Assembly: GCA_032718475.1 (NCBI GenBank) | Contig: JAUCBJ010002382.1 | Location: forward strand, 1 to 51,027 | Origin: Nemertoderma westbladi | Taxonomy: Eukaryota > Xenacoelomorpha > Nemertodermatida > Nemertodermatidae | Reading direction: 5' to 3' | Length of the DNA: 51,027 nucleotides | Part shown: in pieces, positions 22,684-32,560 of the stretch | How positions within the stretch are numbered: the stretch's first letter is position 1 | How the letters are laid out: every line of letters starts with the position of its first letter | Notes under the pieces: model-generated | What the model saw: the letters and a program-made list of their open reading frames with translations, nothing else | Databases searched by the model: none | What the model was told of the DNA's origin: nothing | Position numbers and translations under genes: made by a program

Positions 22684-23356
22684 ATGTAATATATAGACCA
22701 CAAGTTAATATGAATGCACTGCACAGAAACAGATTAGATATAATAACCATTTTACGAAAATAATACATGATAGTAGACAATGATCTGTTAAGAGAGTGAC
22801 TGAAAAAGTAGATGGCGGTGAAACGATTCAAGGTAGTCCTAAGAAAAATACAGTTGAAAAATAAAGAAGTATTAGAACAATATAATATATGTGAAAGAAA
22901 AAGTGCCTTAAGTAATAGAATATATATAGAATATATATCGTCAAAAATAAACACAATAGCAGATCACATTAATTATGTATAAAATTCAATAACATAATAA
23001 CACTATGGTTAAATAACCTATACACATGAAAGTATAGGTACTTAAAGGCATAGGGTGGCATACAGCTGTAGGAATAAAGCAAAAAATAAAACAATAGGAA
23101 TATTTATTATAGAAATTATGTGTTAAAAAATGCGAGCGAAATTGTTTAAATAATGTTGAGATTTTGCACACTTAAATTGTTAAACCATTTAATTATACTT
23201 TGATAAAACGAATAATGCTTTTTGCATTTCCACCTCTGCAGTAATATAATAGTGCAGGAAAACGCTTTGATACTCAAAAATGTGTAAACCAATAAAGTAA
23301 ATTGCGGATGCGACATACAAGATGTAAGATATCAGCATTTCCAGGAACTTTTATCT
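22684..23356. other. AT-rich spacer between the two repeat elements
   Basis: I see no gene. Short minus-strand frames are AT-rich and hydrophobic, as expected by chance in such DNA. TATATAT-rich stretches lie near 22920. Confidence 0.4.
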
Positions 23357-23425
23357 GAGCCGCTATCGCAATTGTTAAACGCCAGACCTACAACCTGGAG
23401 GTCGTCAGTTCGATCCACCCAGACG
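23357..23425 (+). other. tRNA-like fragment
   Basis: The stretch GCCAGACCTACAACCTGGAG followed by GTCGTCAGTTCGATCCACCC looks like the anticodon arm, variable region and T arm of a tRNA. GTTCGATCC matches a Pol III B box. The D arm is poor and no matched acceptor stem is seen, so this is a tRNA pseudogene or the head of a SINE. It abuts the left end of repeat element copy B. Confidence 0.45.
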
Positions 23426-23438
23426 TCATTGCCGAATT

Positions 23439-24994
23439 TGTGGGGCGAGCCACGAAGTTGGCGGAGCCTTAGCGAATTGACACTGTTAGGGGGTGGGTCA
23501 ATTTATGCAAATAGTTGTCGTCGTCGTCGTTGTCGTCGTCGTCGTCGTCGTTGTCGTCGTCGTCGTCGTCGTTACGATTTTGACATGCTAATAACTTTGT
23601 CGGATTTAAAGCTGCCAAGTTGAAAATTTGTAGGTATCAATATGAGCTAAAGTTGAGATTTTTGAGAGACTTTCAGACACCATCAGTGCAATGGTCTCCC
23701 GCTAGAGGGCCACATGTCTAAACATTAAATGGCCACCCATTTCTTTGCTTTTAATCCGTTTAAGCTGAAACTTGGGAAGTATGTACTAGACCATTAGCTG
23801 TAAATTTCAAAGGAGGCTAATCTGTCTGTAGTTCTCCAGTCTGCCGCTAGAGGGCGAAATGTCCCGAATGTGAAATTATTCTTCCATTTAGTTGTTTATG
23901 ATCTGATTACGCTGAAACTTGTCATATATGTACTAGATGACATCCTGAGTCTTTGTGTGGATTGTAATCGGTCCGAAGTTTTCCAGTCTGCCGCTAGAGG
24001 GCCACATGTCTAAACATTAAATGGCCACCCATTTCTTTGCTTTTAATCCGTTTAAGCTGAAACTTGGGAAGTATGTACTAGACAATTAGCTGTAAATTTC
24101 AAAGGAGGCTAATCTGTCTGCAGTTCTCCAGTCTGCCGCTAGAGGGCGAAATGTCCCGAATGTGAAATTATTCTTCCATTTAGTTGTTTATGATCTGATT
24201 ACGCTGAAACTTGTCATATATGTACTAGATGACATCCTGAGTCTTTGTGTGGATTGTAATCGGTCCGAAGTTTTCCAGTCTGCCGCTAGAGGGCCACATG
24301 TCTAAACATTAAATGGCCACCCATTTCTTTGCTTTTAATCCGTTTAAGCTGAAACTTGGGAAGTATGTACTAGACCATTAGCTGTAAATTTCAAAGGAGG
24401 CTAATCTTTCTGCAGTTCTCCAGTCTGCCGCTAGAGGGCGAAATGTCCCGAATGTGAAATTATTCTTCCATTTAGTTGTTTATGATCTGATTACGCTGAA
24501 ACTTGTCATATATGTACTAGAAGACATCCTAAGTCTTTGTGTGGACAGTAATCGGTCCGGAGTTTTCGAGTCTGCCGCTAGAGGGCGAAATGTAGGAAAG
24601 TGATAACCTTCGCGAATTCCTTGATCTTAATCTATTTAAGCTTAATTTTGGAATATACAGTACCGGTATGTACTAGACCACATGCCTCGTCTTTGTGAGG
24701 AAGGTGATCGATCCGTAGTTCTTTAATATGCCGCTAGAGGGCTAAATGTATGAAAGTGAAAACCTTCCAACATTTCGTTATTTATGATCCGTCAATCGGA
24801 AACTTGGTAGATATGTAATAGACCATAGGCTGTGGCTTTGTAGGGAAACTAATCCTTCCTTCTTCAGTTACCCAGTCTCCCGCTAGAGGGTTAACGTTTT
24901 CCGGGAAAATCTTCTCCTATGTTTTTATAATCCTTTCGAGTTGATACTTAGCATTAACTCATTTCACGTGCTGCGCGAAGGCCCCACTTCGTGT
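23439..24994 (+). mobile_element. Non-autonomous element with 145-bp CTCF-like repeats, copy B
   Basis: Its left end, (GTC)n microsatellite and right-end hairpin match copy A. It holds nine perfect CCGCTAGAGGG cores at 23699, 23844, 23991, 24135, 24283, 24428, 24575, 24731 and 24890. The middle part alternates two unit types (core followed by CCACATG or by CGAAATG), giving a dimer of about 292 bp amplified three times. Flanks are ...GCCGAATT on the left and TAATATA on the right, compatible with insertion into a T-rich target. No coding capacity is seen. Confidence 0.65.
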
Positions 24995-26152
24995 TAATAT
25001 ATATCAAGGTCAGTCAGTAATGGTTGGCTGATAGGCCTGTAAATAGCCTCTCGTCAACAAGTCAACCCCACCGACTAGCGGCACTGGCTGTTTATACCAT
25101 CAGTAGTTAGTTATAGGAAATCAATGGCATAGTGGAAAATCCTAAAATCACCTAGGGGGTACATTTTTCATTATTTATTTATTATTTACATTAATTAAAT
25201 TAAAGGAAGCTAATCCAGCATAACGCCGGACCATAAAAATTATACATCTTAACATGCGCGCCAACACATGTTTTACAAAAAAGCGCGCCACACGCCTTTA
25301 AAAAATGCGCCAAAAAAATACGCCATTTATCTTAGTAACCATTACCCTTATAAACCAATACATTAGGAGCAATACTGGTAAGTAAATAAATTTATCGCAG
25401 ATGATTGCACAGGTTATAACACGAAATAGTTTTATTAACTTTATTTTATTATAATAAATAAATTAGGGATTTCATTTAATACAAGGTACAAATATAAGAA
25501 TATTCAAACACAATTAATTGAAAAATTGTTGAATTATATTTTGGAAATATAGAAAATATGCCCTATACACAGGCAGACATACACGACTGTAATCCGTGTA
25601 TGTAATACTGTAGTACCAAATTAGGCATAAGACCGCGGTACTCTCAAACTAAAAGTCGAGTTCAAAGGATCATCCATCACTTATTAAGCCACTCTGTCCA
25701 AAATAGCGCCATTATTATACAGTATAATCCTATTTATACAGCGCCTATTCTAAAATTAATAAGTTATAAGGCGCTTGTAAACCGTATGCTGAAAGCCTAT
25801 TCAGTTCGGGTAACATTATAGTTGGAACCAATAGATCTAGGGGGTAGGCGAACTCATTGTTAAATTTTCTACCAGGATATAGTGTCTTGTTATTCTAACC
25901 AAAACAATAAACAAGTTATTGCGATGAGAGTAATCATATATTATTTGCGTCGATATTCCCTGGCGAGGGATGAAATTTGATTTGATCTACAGAGCCCCCC
26001 CACCCTCACCTATTTGGATTAATAGATTACCAGGTTAATAAGCATTTTTGTGGTAATTCATATTGGCAGCAAGTGTAATTCCTTTAAGGATCGGTGATAC
26101 AGTATCTTTGCTTTGCTTGGGGTGAGTACAAATCAAAGACTAAAGACCTGTA
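24995..26152. other. Intergenic AT-rich stretch with dispersed end motif, copy 3
   Basis: I see no gene. CTAACCAAAACAATAAAC at about 25896-25913 is another copy of the dispersed end motif. The remainder is AT-rich with no feature I can name. Confidence 0.4.
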
Positions 26153-26219
26153 CATAACACATGTGTTACTGTAACTTTCGTTTAATGTTTTGGTTCCCCC
26201 AACACGCCTCTGTAACTTG

Positions 26220-26224
26220 CTCCT
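26220..26224. repeat. Target-site duplication CTCCT, left copy
   Basis: CTCCT directly precedes the left LTR and recurs directly after the right LTR at 29749-29753. The uninterrupted target sequence can be read in the opposite arm of the foldback, which confirms the insertion point. Confidence 0.8.
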
Positions 26225-26448
26225 TATAGCGTACTCATGGTTTTAGAGAATACATAGTAATTCAATGTATTAAAGATTCCACTAGGTGGTGTTAGCGATG
26301 TAAAAGTTTGATTCTTTGCCAAGTTGTGTAGTAGTTGTTAACCTATTGCAAGTATTCAATATGTAAGTTAATTAAATTGTTTTCAAGCTAATAAATTTAT
26401 CATTTTATTTTATACATAATTTGTGATCAAAGAGATAAGATCACTAAA
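26225..26448 (+). repeat. BEL/Pao left LTR
   Basis: This 224-bp direct repeat of 29487-29748 starts TATAGCGTACTCATGG and ends GATCACTAAA. By eye it is identical to the right LTR except that it lacks 38 bp present there. It is followed at once by TGGCGCCCGA, a primer-binding site matching the 3' end of a tRNA-Lys for ten bases. Confidence 0.9.
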
Positions 26449-26460
26449 TGGCGCCCGATA
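26449..26460 (+). promoter_or_regulatory. Primer-binding site of the BEL/Pao element
   Basis: TGGCGCCCGATA abuts the left LTR with no spacer. The first ten bases match the tRNA-Lys primer-binding sequence known from retroviruses; the match then stops. Confidence 0.6.
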
Positions 26461-26670
26461 TAAATTTAAATAACTGTATTCAATATTTTAATTAACTGAG
26501 ATATTATAATTGAATTATTTTAATGGAAAATAATTAACTATAATGGATCTGTAATGGAACAGAGGAGATTTGACTCTGACAAACATGAGAAACGGGAACT
26601 GACGTCAATCAAGAGTGTTAAGCATAAGGTGAGTCACAAATAGAGTGTTACATGTGTCAACATCGATTCA

Positions 26671-28914
26671 ATGGCAACTAAATTACGCAATAAGCGTGCT
26701 GGAATCAAAAGTTACTTGAAACAGTTGATGGCAAAAAAGTATGAGGAATTGTCTAGCATCGATGTTGAAGCAGCGTTAGAGTCAACTCAAAAACGGTTAC
26801 AAATAATTTTAGACCTAGATGATGAGATATTGAGTGAAATAGATGAAGATCTAGTAGAAGAGGAAACTTTAAAAAATTCAAACTATGTACTGAATGTTGA
26901 GTATTTCATTGTCTATCTAAAAAATATTCTAGGTATTGGTTTAAAATCCAAACCAGTCACAAGTAGTGCTGCCATTATTGGTAGAGATTCTGAAGTCAAT
27001 ACAACGAAACGTGTTACTAAGTTACCAAAGTTAGAGTTAAAGAAATTTAATGGAAAAATTACCGAATGGCAAGGCTTTATAGAGAGTTTTGATTCTGCAA
27101 TTGGTACAAATAATTCTTTAAATGGAGTGGATAAATTCAATTATTTAAAAACTCTTTTAGAAGGCCCAGCTTTATCGGCAATCCAAGGACTATCTTTATC
27201 AGAAGATAATTATCACGTTGCACTAACCACTCTTAGAAATCGCTATGGTCAAACAGAAGTAATAGTGAATGCACATTTGGAATTAATTGTTGATTACCCA
27301 AGATTTTTCAATTGTGATGACGCAAAGAAATTTCGTGCGTTTTATGATTTTTTAAATATGCATGTTTTACAACTTGAATCATTAGGAATTTCGTGCGAAA
27401 ACTATGAATTGGTAATTTTTCCAAAGATCATGACAAAATTACCAGACGACATTAAATTAAAAATGGGTCGAGATTTAGAATCAAAGACAGATATCAAATT
27501 ACTTTTAAAACATTTAGAACAAGAGGTAATATTAAGAGAGAGATTGAGTGCATATGCAGAAATGTCGAGAACTGGTTCAACTACAAAAGACAAGGAAACG
27601 AGTAAAACTTCAGTCCACACAAATAACACTGCTGGCACTTACCACAATGAGTCAATTAATCAAATTTCAACAATAGCAGCAACAATGAGACCCCCCCAGC
27701 ATCAAAGTGTTTATCCGAGTTACAAGTATTCCAAATCAAATTTGTGTTGTGTATATTGTCAAGGGAGTCATTATGCTGATTTATGTGATGTATTTACAAA
27801 TGTAGAATCGCGTACAGTACATCTACGTAAAGAAGGTCGGTGCTTTAATTGTTTAAGAAAGGACCACGATGCTACAAATTGTATTTCTAAAAAGTGCTGT
27901 TACTTTTGCAAGAAACATCACCATTCGTCATTGTGCTATAAACATTTTAGAACACAAAAACCAGCTGAGAGTAGCATGTGTAATAGAGATCAAATTCAAA
28001 AACCCAAATTGGAAGCAGTTAAGAAAGCTGAGAATAAAATAAATTCAGGAAATACAACGTCACAGCTGCTAATTCCTAATGCAAGCAACTCAAATGCGAT
28101 GTCAATTATTCTACAATTAGCTCAAGGTAATATATCGAATGACGATGATATCTCTAATGTTCAAAAAGTAAATATATTTTTTGACAAAGGCAGCCAACGA
28201 AGTTTTATATCAACGAAAATGGCCAATAATTTATCCTGTAATGTAATTGGTAAAGAAAATATTGAAGTTAATTCATTTGGAGATAAAATAGTTGAAATAT
28301 CATGTCCTATTGTTGAACTTTATTTATTTGGAAAAAATGGTGAAAAGCTACATTTAAGTGCATTAGTATATGACAAAATATGTGGTTCTATCCATGCTGA
28401 TGAAGTTGAAATAAACAGATGTAACCATTTACGAGATTTAGATGTTGCATACCCTATTGAAGGAGGTGTGTTCAATGTTGATATATTAGTAGGACTCGAT
28501 CACTATTGGAAAATCGTACAGGATGACATTTTAAAGGGAGATGGAGGTCCTATAGCAATGAGTAGCATAATAGGTTGGTTAATATCAGGTCCAAAATCAA
28601 CCGAACCAATATTAAATATAGAAGAGAATGAGTTCAATGAGACAAGTTCAACTCACAACTTGTTGTGTTCCATTGATTCCACTGAGTCACAAATTCAAAT
28701 TATTGGTTCAAACTTAAATGTGGAAGAGAAATCAAATTCAATGGTGGATGAGTTCCAACAATTTTGGGAGACCAGCATCAATAAAGATTCTGAATCAGAT
28801 TCTAGTATTATAATTCAAGAGTTAACAAATTCAGCAAAATATGACGAGACAAATAAACGATGGACTGTTGCAATACCATGGAAAGATAATATTCATAAGC
28901 TTTTAGATAATTAA
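26671..28914 (+). CDS. BEL/Pao retrotransposon Gag and protease region
   Basis: A 747-residue frame makes the Gag-protease part of a BEL/Pao polyprotein. Residues about 115-300 are the DUF1759 capsid-like region (LPKLELKKFNGKITEWQGFI...). Three Cys/His knuckles follow: C360/C363/H367/C372, C391/C394/H399/C404 and C410/C413/H416/C422. Residues about 498-640 are the DUF1758 aspartyl protease, with FDKGSQRSFIS where the family has D-S/T-G. Thus D505 is kept but Lys replaces the Ser/Thr, which should impair catalysis. The later blocks VDILVGLDHYW and SSIIGWLISGP match the family. The frame ends at TAA 28912, but family-like sequence continues in frame afterwards. No reverse transcriptase is present in the element. 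Confidence 0.9.
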   Translation: MATKLRNKRAGIKSYLKQLMAKKYEELSSIDVEAALESTQKRLQIILDLDDEILSEIDEDLVEEETLKNSNYVLNVEYFIVYLKNILGIGLKSKPVTSSAAIIGRDSEVNTTKRVTKLPKLELKKFNGKITEWQGFIESFDSAIGTNNSLNGVDKFNYLKTLLEGPALSAIQGLSLSEDNYHVALTTLRNRYGQTEVIVNAHLELIVDYPRFFNCDDAKKFRAFYDFLNMHVLQLESLGISCENYELVIFPKIMTKLPDDIKLKMGRDLESKTDIKLLLKHLEQEVILRERLSAYAEMSRTGSTTKDKETSKTSVHTNNTAGTYHNESINQISTIAATMRPPQHQSVYPSYKYSKSNLCCVYCQGSHYADLCDVFTNVESRTVHLRKEGRCFNCLRKDHDATNCISKKCCYFCKKHHHSSLCYKHFRTQKPAESSMCNRDQIQKPKLEAVKKAENKINSGNTTSQLLIPNASNSNAMSIILQLAQGNISNDDDISNVQKVNIFFDKGSQRSFISTKMANNLSCNVIGKENIEVNSFGDKIVEISCPIVELYLFGKNGEKLHLSALVYDKICGSIHADEVEINRCNHLRDLDVAYPIEGGVFNVDILVGLDHYWKIVQDDILKGDGGPIAMSSIIGWLISGPKSTEPILNIEENEFNETSSTHNLLCSIDSTESQIQIIGSNLNVEEKSNSMVDEFQQFWETSINKDSESDSSIIIQELTNSAKYDETNKRWTVAIPWKDNIHKLLDN

Positions 28915-29091
28915 AGATTAGCAAAGAAAAGACTCATAACATTACTCAAAAAGTTAAATACCGATCCAAAGTTATTCAAAATGTATAAGGATACATTAGA
29001 AGAACATATACGGCTAATATATATGTATATTATATATATAAAGCGGCCGATTCAAGCCCTATATCCATTGGAGATTAACTGTAATGATTAG
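28915..29091 (+). pseudogene. Remnant of BEL/Pao pol: start of the polymerase region fused to the integrase end
   Basis: After the stop at 28912 the same frame reads LAKKRLITLLKKL and MYKDTLEEH, the stretch that precedes the reverse transcriptase in BEL/Pao proteins. At an AT-rich junction (about 29010-29042) it passes directly to KRPIQALYPLEI, the typical end of the integrase, and stops at TAG 29089. The reverse transcriptase, RNase H and almost all of the integrase are therefore deleted, with the frame kept across the junction. Confidence 0.8.
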
Positions 29092-29486
29092 ATTTATTAA
29101 ATTGTGTAATTAGAAATGTTAATTATTGAACTAAGTGTAAAATTAACTATTTGTGGGATTCGTAATATTCATACTATATCATATGGTTTTGTTCTAAGTT
29201 TTATAATTAAAACAAGGTTTAATTAAGAATTTTAACTTGAGATTTATAGTGAAGTGAAGTTTAAGATCTCAAACTGCACTACATAATACGTAAGTTACAT
29301 TAATTGTATTAACATTTGCGTTAAATTGAAGCTATTCGTATCATTTATGTGAGTGTGTAAATATTGTATATTATTATTTTTTAGTATTTTGGTGACAGTT
29401 ATCAATATAGTGATACGAATTGATTTTACATATTGTGTTTCAAAAGTAAATAAACTTACATAAACTGAGTACAGTTTACAGGGGAG

Positions 29487-29748
29487 TATAGCGTACTCAT
29501 GGTTTTAGAGAATACATAGTAATTCAATGTATTAAAGATTCCACTAGGTGGTGTTAGCGATGTAAAAGTTTGATTCTTTGCCAAGTTGTGTAGTAGTTAT
29601 TCAATGGTATATTGTTTTTCCTGTTGTTGTTGTGGAGTTAACCTATTGCAAGTATTCAATATGTAAGTTAATTAAATTGTTTTCAAGCTAATAAATTTAT
29701 CATTTTATTTTATACATAATTTGTGATCAAAGAGATAAGATCACTAAA
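29487..29748 (+). repeat. BEL/Pao right LTR
   Basis: This is the 262-bp partner of the left LTR, preceded by the purine-rich CAGGGGAG (29479-29486). It carries an extra 38 bp at about 29597-29634 absent from the left LTR. It is followed by the target duplication CTCCT. The near identity of the two LTRs points to a recent insertion. Confidence 0.9.
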
Positions 29749-29786
29749 CTCCTTTACTAACCTGCTCCTTTAAATGCCAAGGGGAC

Positions 29787-30311
29787 CTACTACTACTATA
29801 ATCGGCCTGCCGTATTGAAACTGCACATTGAGATTGCTATGTAAGCTTAACAACTTGGCAAGCCCAATGCGGCGTGCAAATGCATAGCATTAAGAATGCT
29901 ATGCCGGCTTATCAACAAAGTTGCACCGCCACAACTCCCTATCCCCCATGACTTTCGCGAAATTATGCGCATCTTCAATGCCAGTGTCCTTTAGGACTCG
30001 TTTCACGAAAGTCATGGGCTGTCCACCATGCTTATTTTATCCATGGGGTTGCCAAAGCAAAGATTGTGTACAGGCTGGTCCTCACGGCGAAAACAATGTC
30101 CTACAAAGCGGAGGCGGCATCGTTCTAGTGTCAAACTTGGGGAACCAATGAGACACCTATGTTATATAGTGTCTGGTTGGAGATGTTTGCATTGACTTGA
30201 CACAATGAACCCGGCGTAGCATTCTTGTGAATGTGCCATGCAGAGATTTGGTGTCCTCAGCAGTTAGAGCCCAGCATGGACTCCCATAGAGGAGTACTGG
30301 AACTACTGCTA
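29787..30311 (-). pseudogene. LINE 3'-end fragment, inverted arm
   Basis: Minus-strand DNA matches the C-terminal coding part of the LINE at 31190-31660, including the CWALTAED, FTRMLRRVHC and GHCFRRE regions, and ends in (TAG)n (CTA on the plus strand, 29787-29799). It has several frame breaks and no complete protein. It lies head-to-head with the plus-strand copy that starts next to it. Confidence 0.75.
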
Positions 30312-31660
30312 CTGGACCTGGATTGCTGCAAAGCTATACAATATAATTATATTAAATCGCATCAGGGATCCCATTGAGAGACTGCTCCGTGTAAATCAGA
30401 ATGGGTTCCGTAAAGGTCGTGGGACCATGGAGCCAATTTTGGCACTTAGAAGGATAATTGAAGAGATATCAAAAAAGAAAGACAGGCATCTGGCTGTTAT
30501 CTTTGTTGACTTCTTCAAGGCCTTTGATTCAGTCTCTCGCTCACGTATGTTCAACATACTTTAATTACATGGGATTCCTGATGAAATTATTGCAGCAATC
30601 AGATCAGTATACGATGGTTCGACAACATTTGTGTCTACTGTTGACGGTGACACAGAACCATTTGAAGTGTTATGGGGCGTCCTCCAGGGAGACACACTGG
30701 CACCATTCTTGTTCATAATTGTGGTTGACTATGTTCTACGCATGTCCTTAGATCATCATAATGATGATGGAGTGATGATAACTCCACCTACTGGCTCCAG
30801 AAGTCGAGGAAATCCTGCCAAGTACATATCTGATCTATACTTTGCTGATGTCTTAGGAGTACTCTCAGAATCACTAGAGGGAGCCCAACAGCTCCTCAGC
30901 TCATTAGAACATGCTGCTTCTAGTGTTGGTCTTTTTATTAACTCTAGAAAGACCACAATTTTGACAATTAACTTTGAAAGTCATCAGCAAGTCTCTGATC
31001 GGATGAGCATAAGCTCAAAGGATGGTATGTTTGAGCATGTGGACGTCTTCTGTTACCTGGGATTATGGATCCGGAAGTCAGGTGAGGACCTTCGAATACG
31101 TAAGGGAAAGGCATGGGCAGCCTTGAATAGGCTTTCCAGGATTTGGAAGTCACCAAGAATTAATCGGAAACTTAAGGTCCGATTATTTAGAGCAGCAGTA
31201 GTTCCAGTACTCCTATGTGGGAGTGCATGCTGGGCTCTAACTGCTGAGGACACCAAATCTCTGGATGGCACATTCACAAGAATGCTACGCCGTGTTCATT
31301 GTGTCAAGTACAATACACACATCTCCAACCGGATTACATTTGAGGTGTCTCATTGGTTCCCCCAAGCTTGACTCTAGAACAAAATCGCCTCCGCTTTGCA
31401 GGACATTGCTTTCGCCGTGAGGACCAGCCAGTGCATAATCTTGTACTTTGGCAGCCTCGTGGAGTGAATAAGCATGGTGGACAGCCCATGACTTTCTTGA
31501 GACGCATCTTAAAGGACACTGGCCTTGAAGATGCGGATGATCTAGCAAATCTCATGGGTGATAGGGAGTTTTGGCGGCGCAATTATGTCGACAAGCCGGG
31601 ACAGCATTCTTAAAAATGCAGCTGCAATGCAGCATGCCGATCCTAGTAGTAGTAGTAGTA
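30312..31660 (+). pseudogene. LINE reverse transcriptase to 3' end, broken copy
   Basis: From about 30319 the frame reads the reverse transcriptase fingers (NQNGFRKGRGTMEPILALRR, then VIFVDFFKAFDSVSRSRM) and palm (GVLQGDTLAPFLFIIVVDYV). The catalytic box is SDLYFADVLGVLS, where the second Asp of F-A-D-D is replaced by Val. Thumb and C-terminal parts follow, ending LRRILKDTGLEDADDLANL and FWRRNYVDKPGQHS. A stop interrupts it at about 30562, and a frame break near 31340 moves the last 80 residues to another frame. The 3' end is (TAG)n at about 31643-31660. The endonuclease is missing. The same family supplied the fragments at 13.15-15 kb. Confidence 0.88.
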
Positions 31661-31666
31661 ACTACT

Positions 31667-31739
31667 GGACCTAACGCTTTTTGGGATCTAGCGCGACTTT
31701 ACCTCTTTGTTTTGTACAGGTCCCAAAGAGCGTTAGGTC
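31667..31739. repeat. Short hairpin element
   Basis: GGACCTAACGCTTTTTGGGA (31667-31686) and the inverted TCCCAAAGAGCGTTAGGTC (31721-31739) form an imperfect 20-bp stem with a loop of about 30 bases. It lies between the LINE tail and the outer foldback arm, and the opposite arm lacks it, so it may be a tiny insertion. Confidence 0.6.
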
Positions 31740-31821
31740 AATAGGAGTAGGTTAGTAAAGGAGCACGTTACAGAGGCGTGTTGGGGGAACCAAAACAATA
31801 AACGAAAGTTAACACATGTTA

Positions 31822-32560
31822 CGAGATTATGCAGGTTACTTAATTGAGTCTATGTGTTGTACTCACCCACTTTGCGTGATTACTTTGGTAGGTAAGAGCT
31901 GGAGTCAGTGGAGTGATGGAGGTTTATCTGGAAATCCATACAGTAGAGCACACTATTATTTGAATCTTTTCTATAGAAATTATATACAGGCCTGTATATA
32001 CTTAGCCCGGCTAAGACTATCTGTTAGCGCTTTTAGTAAAATATGTTCTTTCAATCTCAATTTCACATGTTTTGACACATTGCAACTACACAGAGATTCC
32101 ATGCACTGTGTGCTTTGAAATTCTGGTCTGATACAACGAACGGAGTTGCGCTAGTGTACCTGTCACCGAGGGCCACTCACTGTATCGATTAGTTATTGAT
32201 TAGTATTGATTTGCTATAAAACTTATTTGGTTCGATACAGTATTTGATTATCTATTGTATTTAACTGAGATATGATACCGGGAGGGTGTGACAACAAAGT
32301 ATAACAAGCAAATTACTGACTAATTAATTCTATGAGGACTCAACTCCAGTGTTTGTGTTTCCCTTTAGGGGAAACGTATTGTGACTTGTCTTTATGTCTA
32401 ATTATATTGATATTTCTACCGTAATCAATTTATGACAACTCTCAATCATGATATAATTAATAATAAGGGCTTTGCATATAATAATGGTCTGAGATATCGC
32501 CATATATTAATTATTTAGTAAATCAGAGGTATGACAACACACGAACCTAATTTTTGTTGA
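31822..32560. other. Intergenic stretch
   Basis: This separates the foldback from the end of the repeat-protein reading frame. I see no gene or element. Downstream sequences for the minus-strand repeat gene would lie here, but no isolated AATAAA is clear. Confidence 0.4.

Larger units (their letters stand above)
26153..31821. mobile_element. Foldback composite: inverted outer repeats enclosing inverted LINE ends
   Basis: The left arm (26153-26224, resuming at 29749-29775) and the right arm (31744-31821) are inverted copies sharing ACATGTGTTA, AACTTTCGTTTA, TTGTTTTGGTTCCCCC, AACACGCCTCTGTAAC and GCTCCTTTACTAACCT. Inside them both sides continue as inverted copies of the same LINE 3' end. The left arm is split by the BEL/Pao insertion. 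Without that insertion the structure would be about 2.1 kb with long inverted arms, resembling a foldback element or a LINE pair caught between the ends of another transposon. Confidence 0.65.

Noticed and set aside
23357-23425. A functional tRNA gene
   Set aside because: The acceptor and D arms do not pair properly and the anticodon loop lacks the usual U33; it is better read as a tRNA-like SINE or pseudogene fragment.
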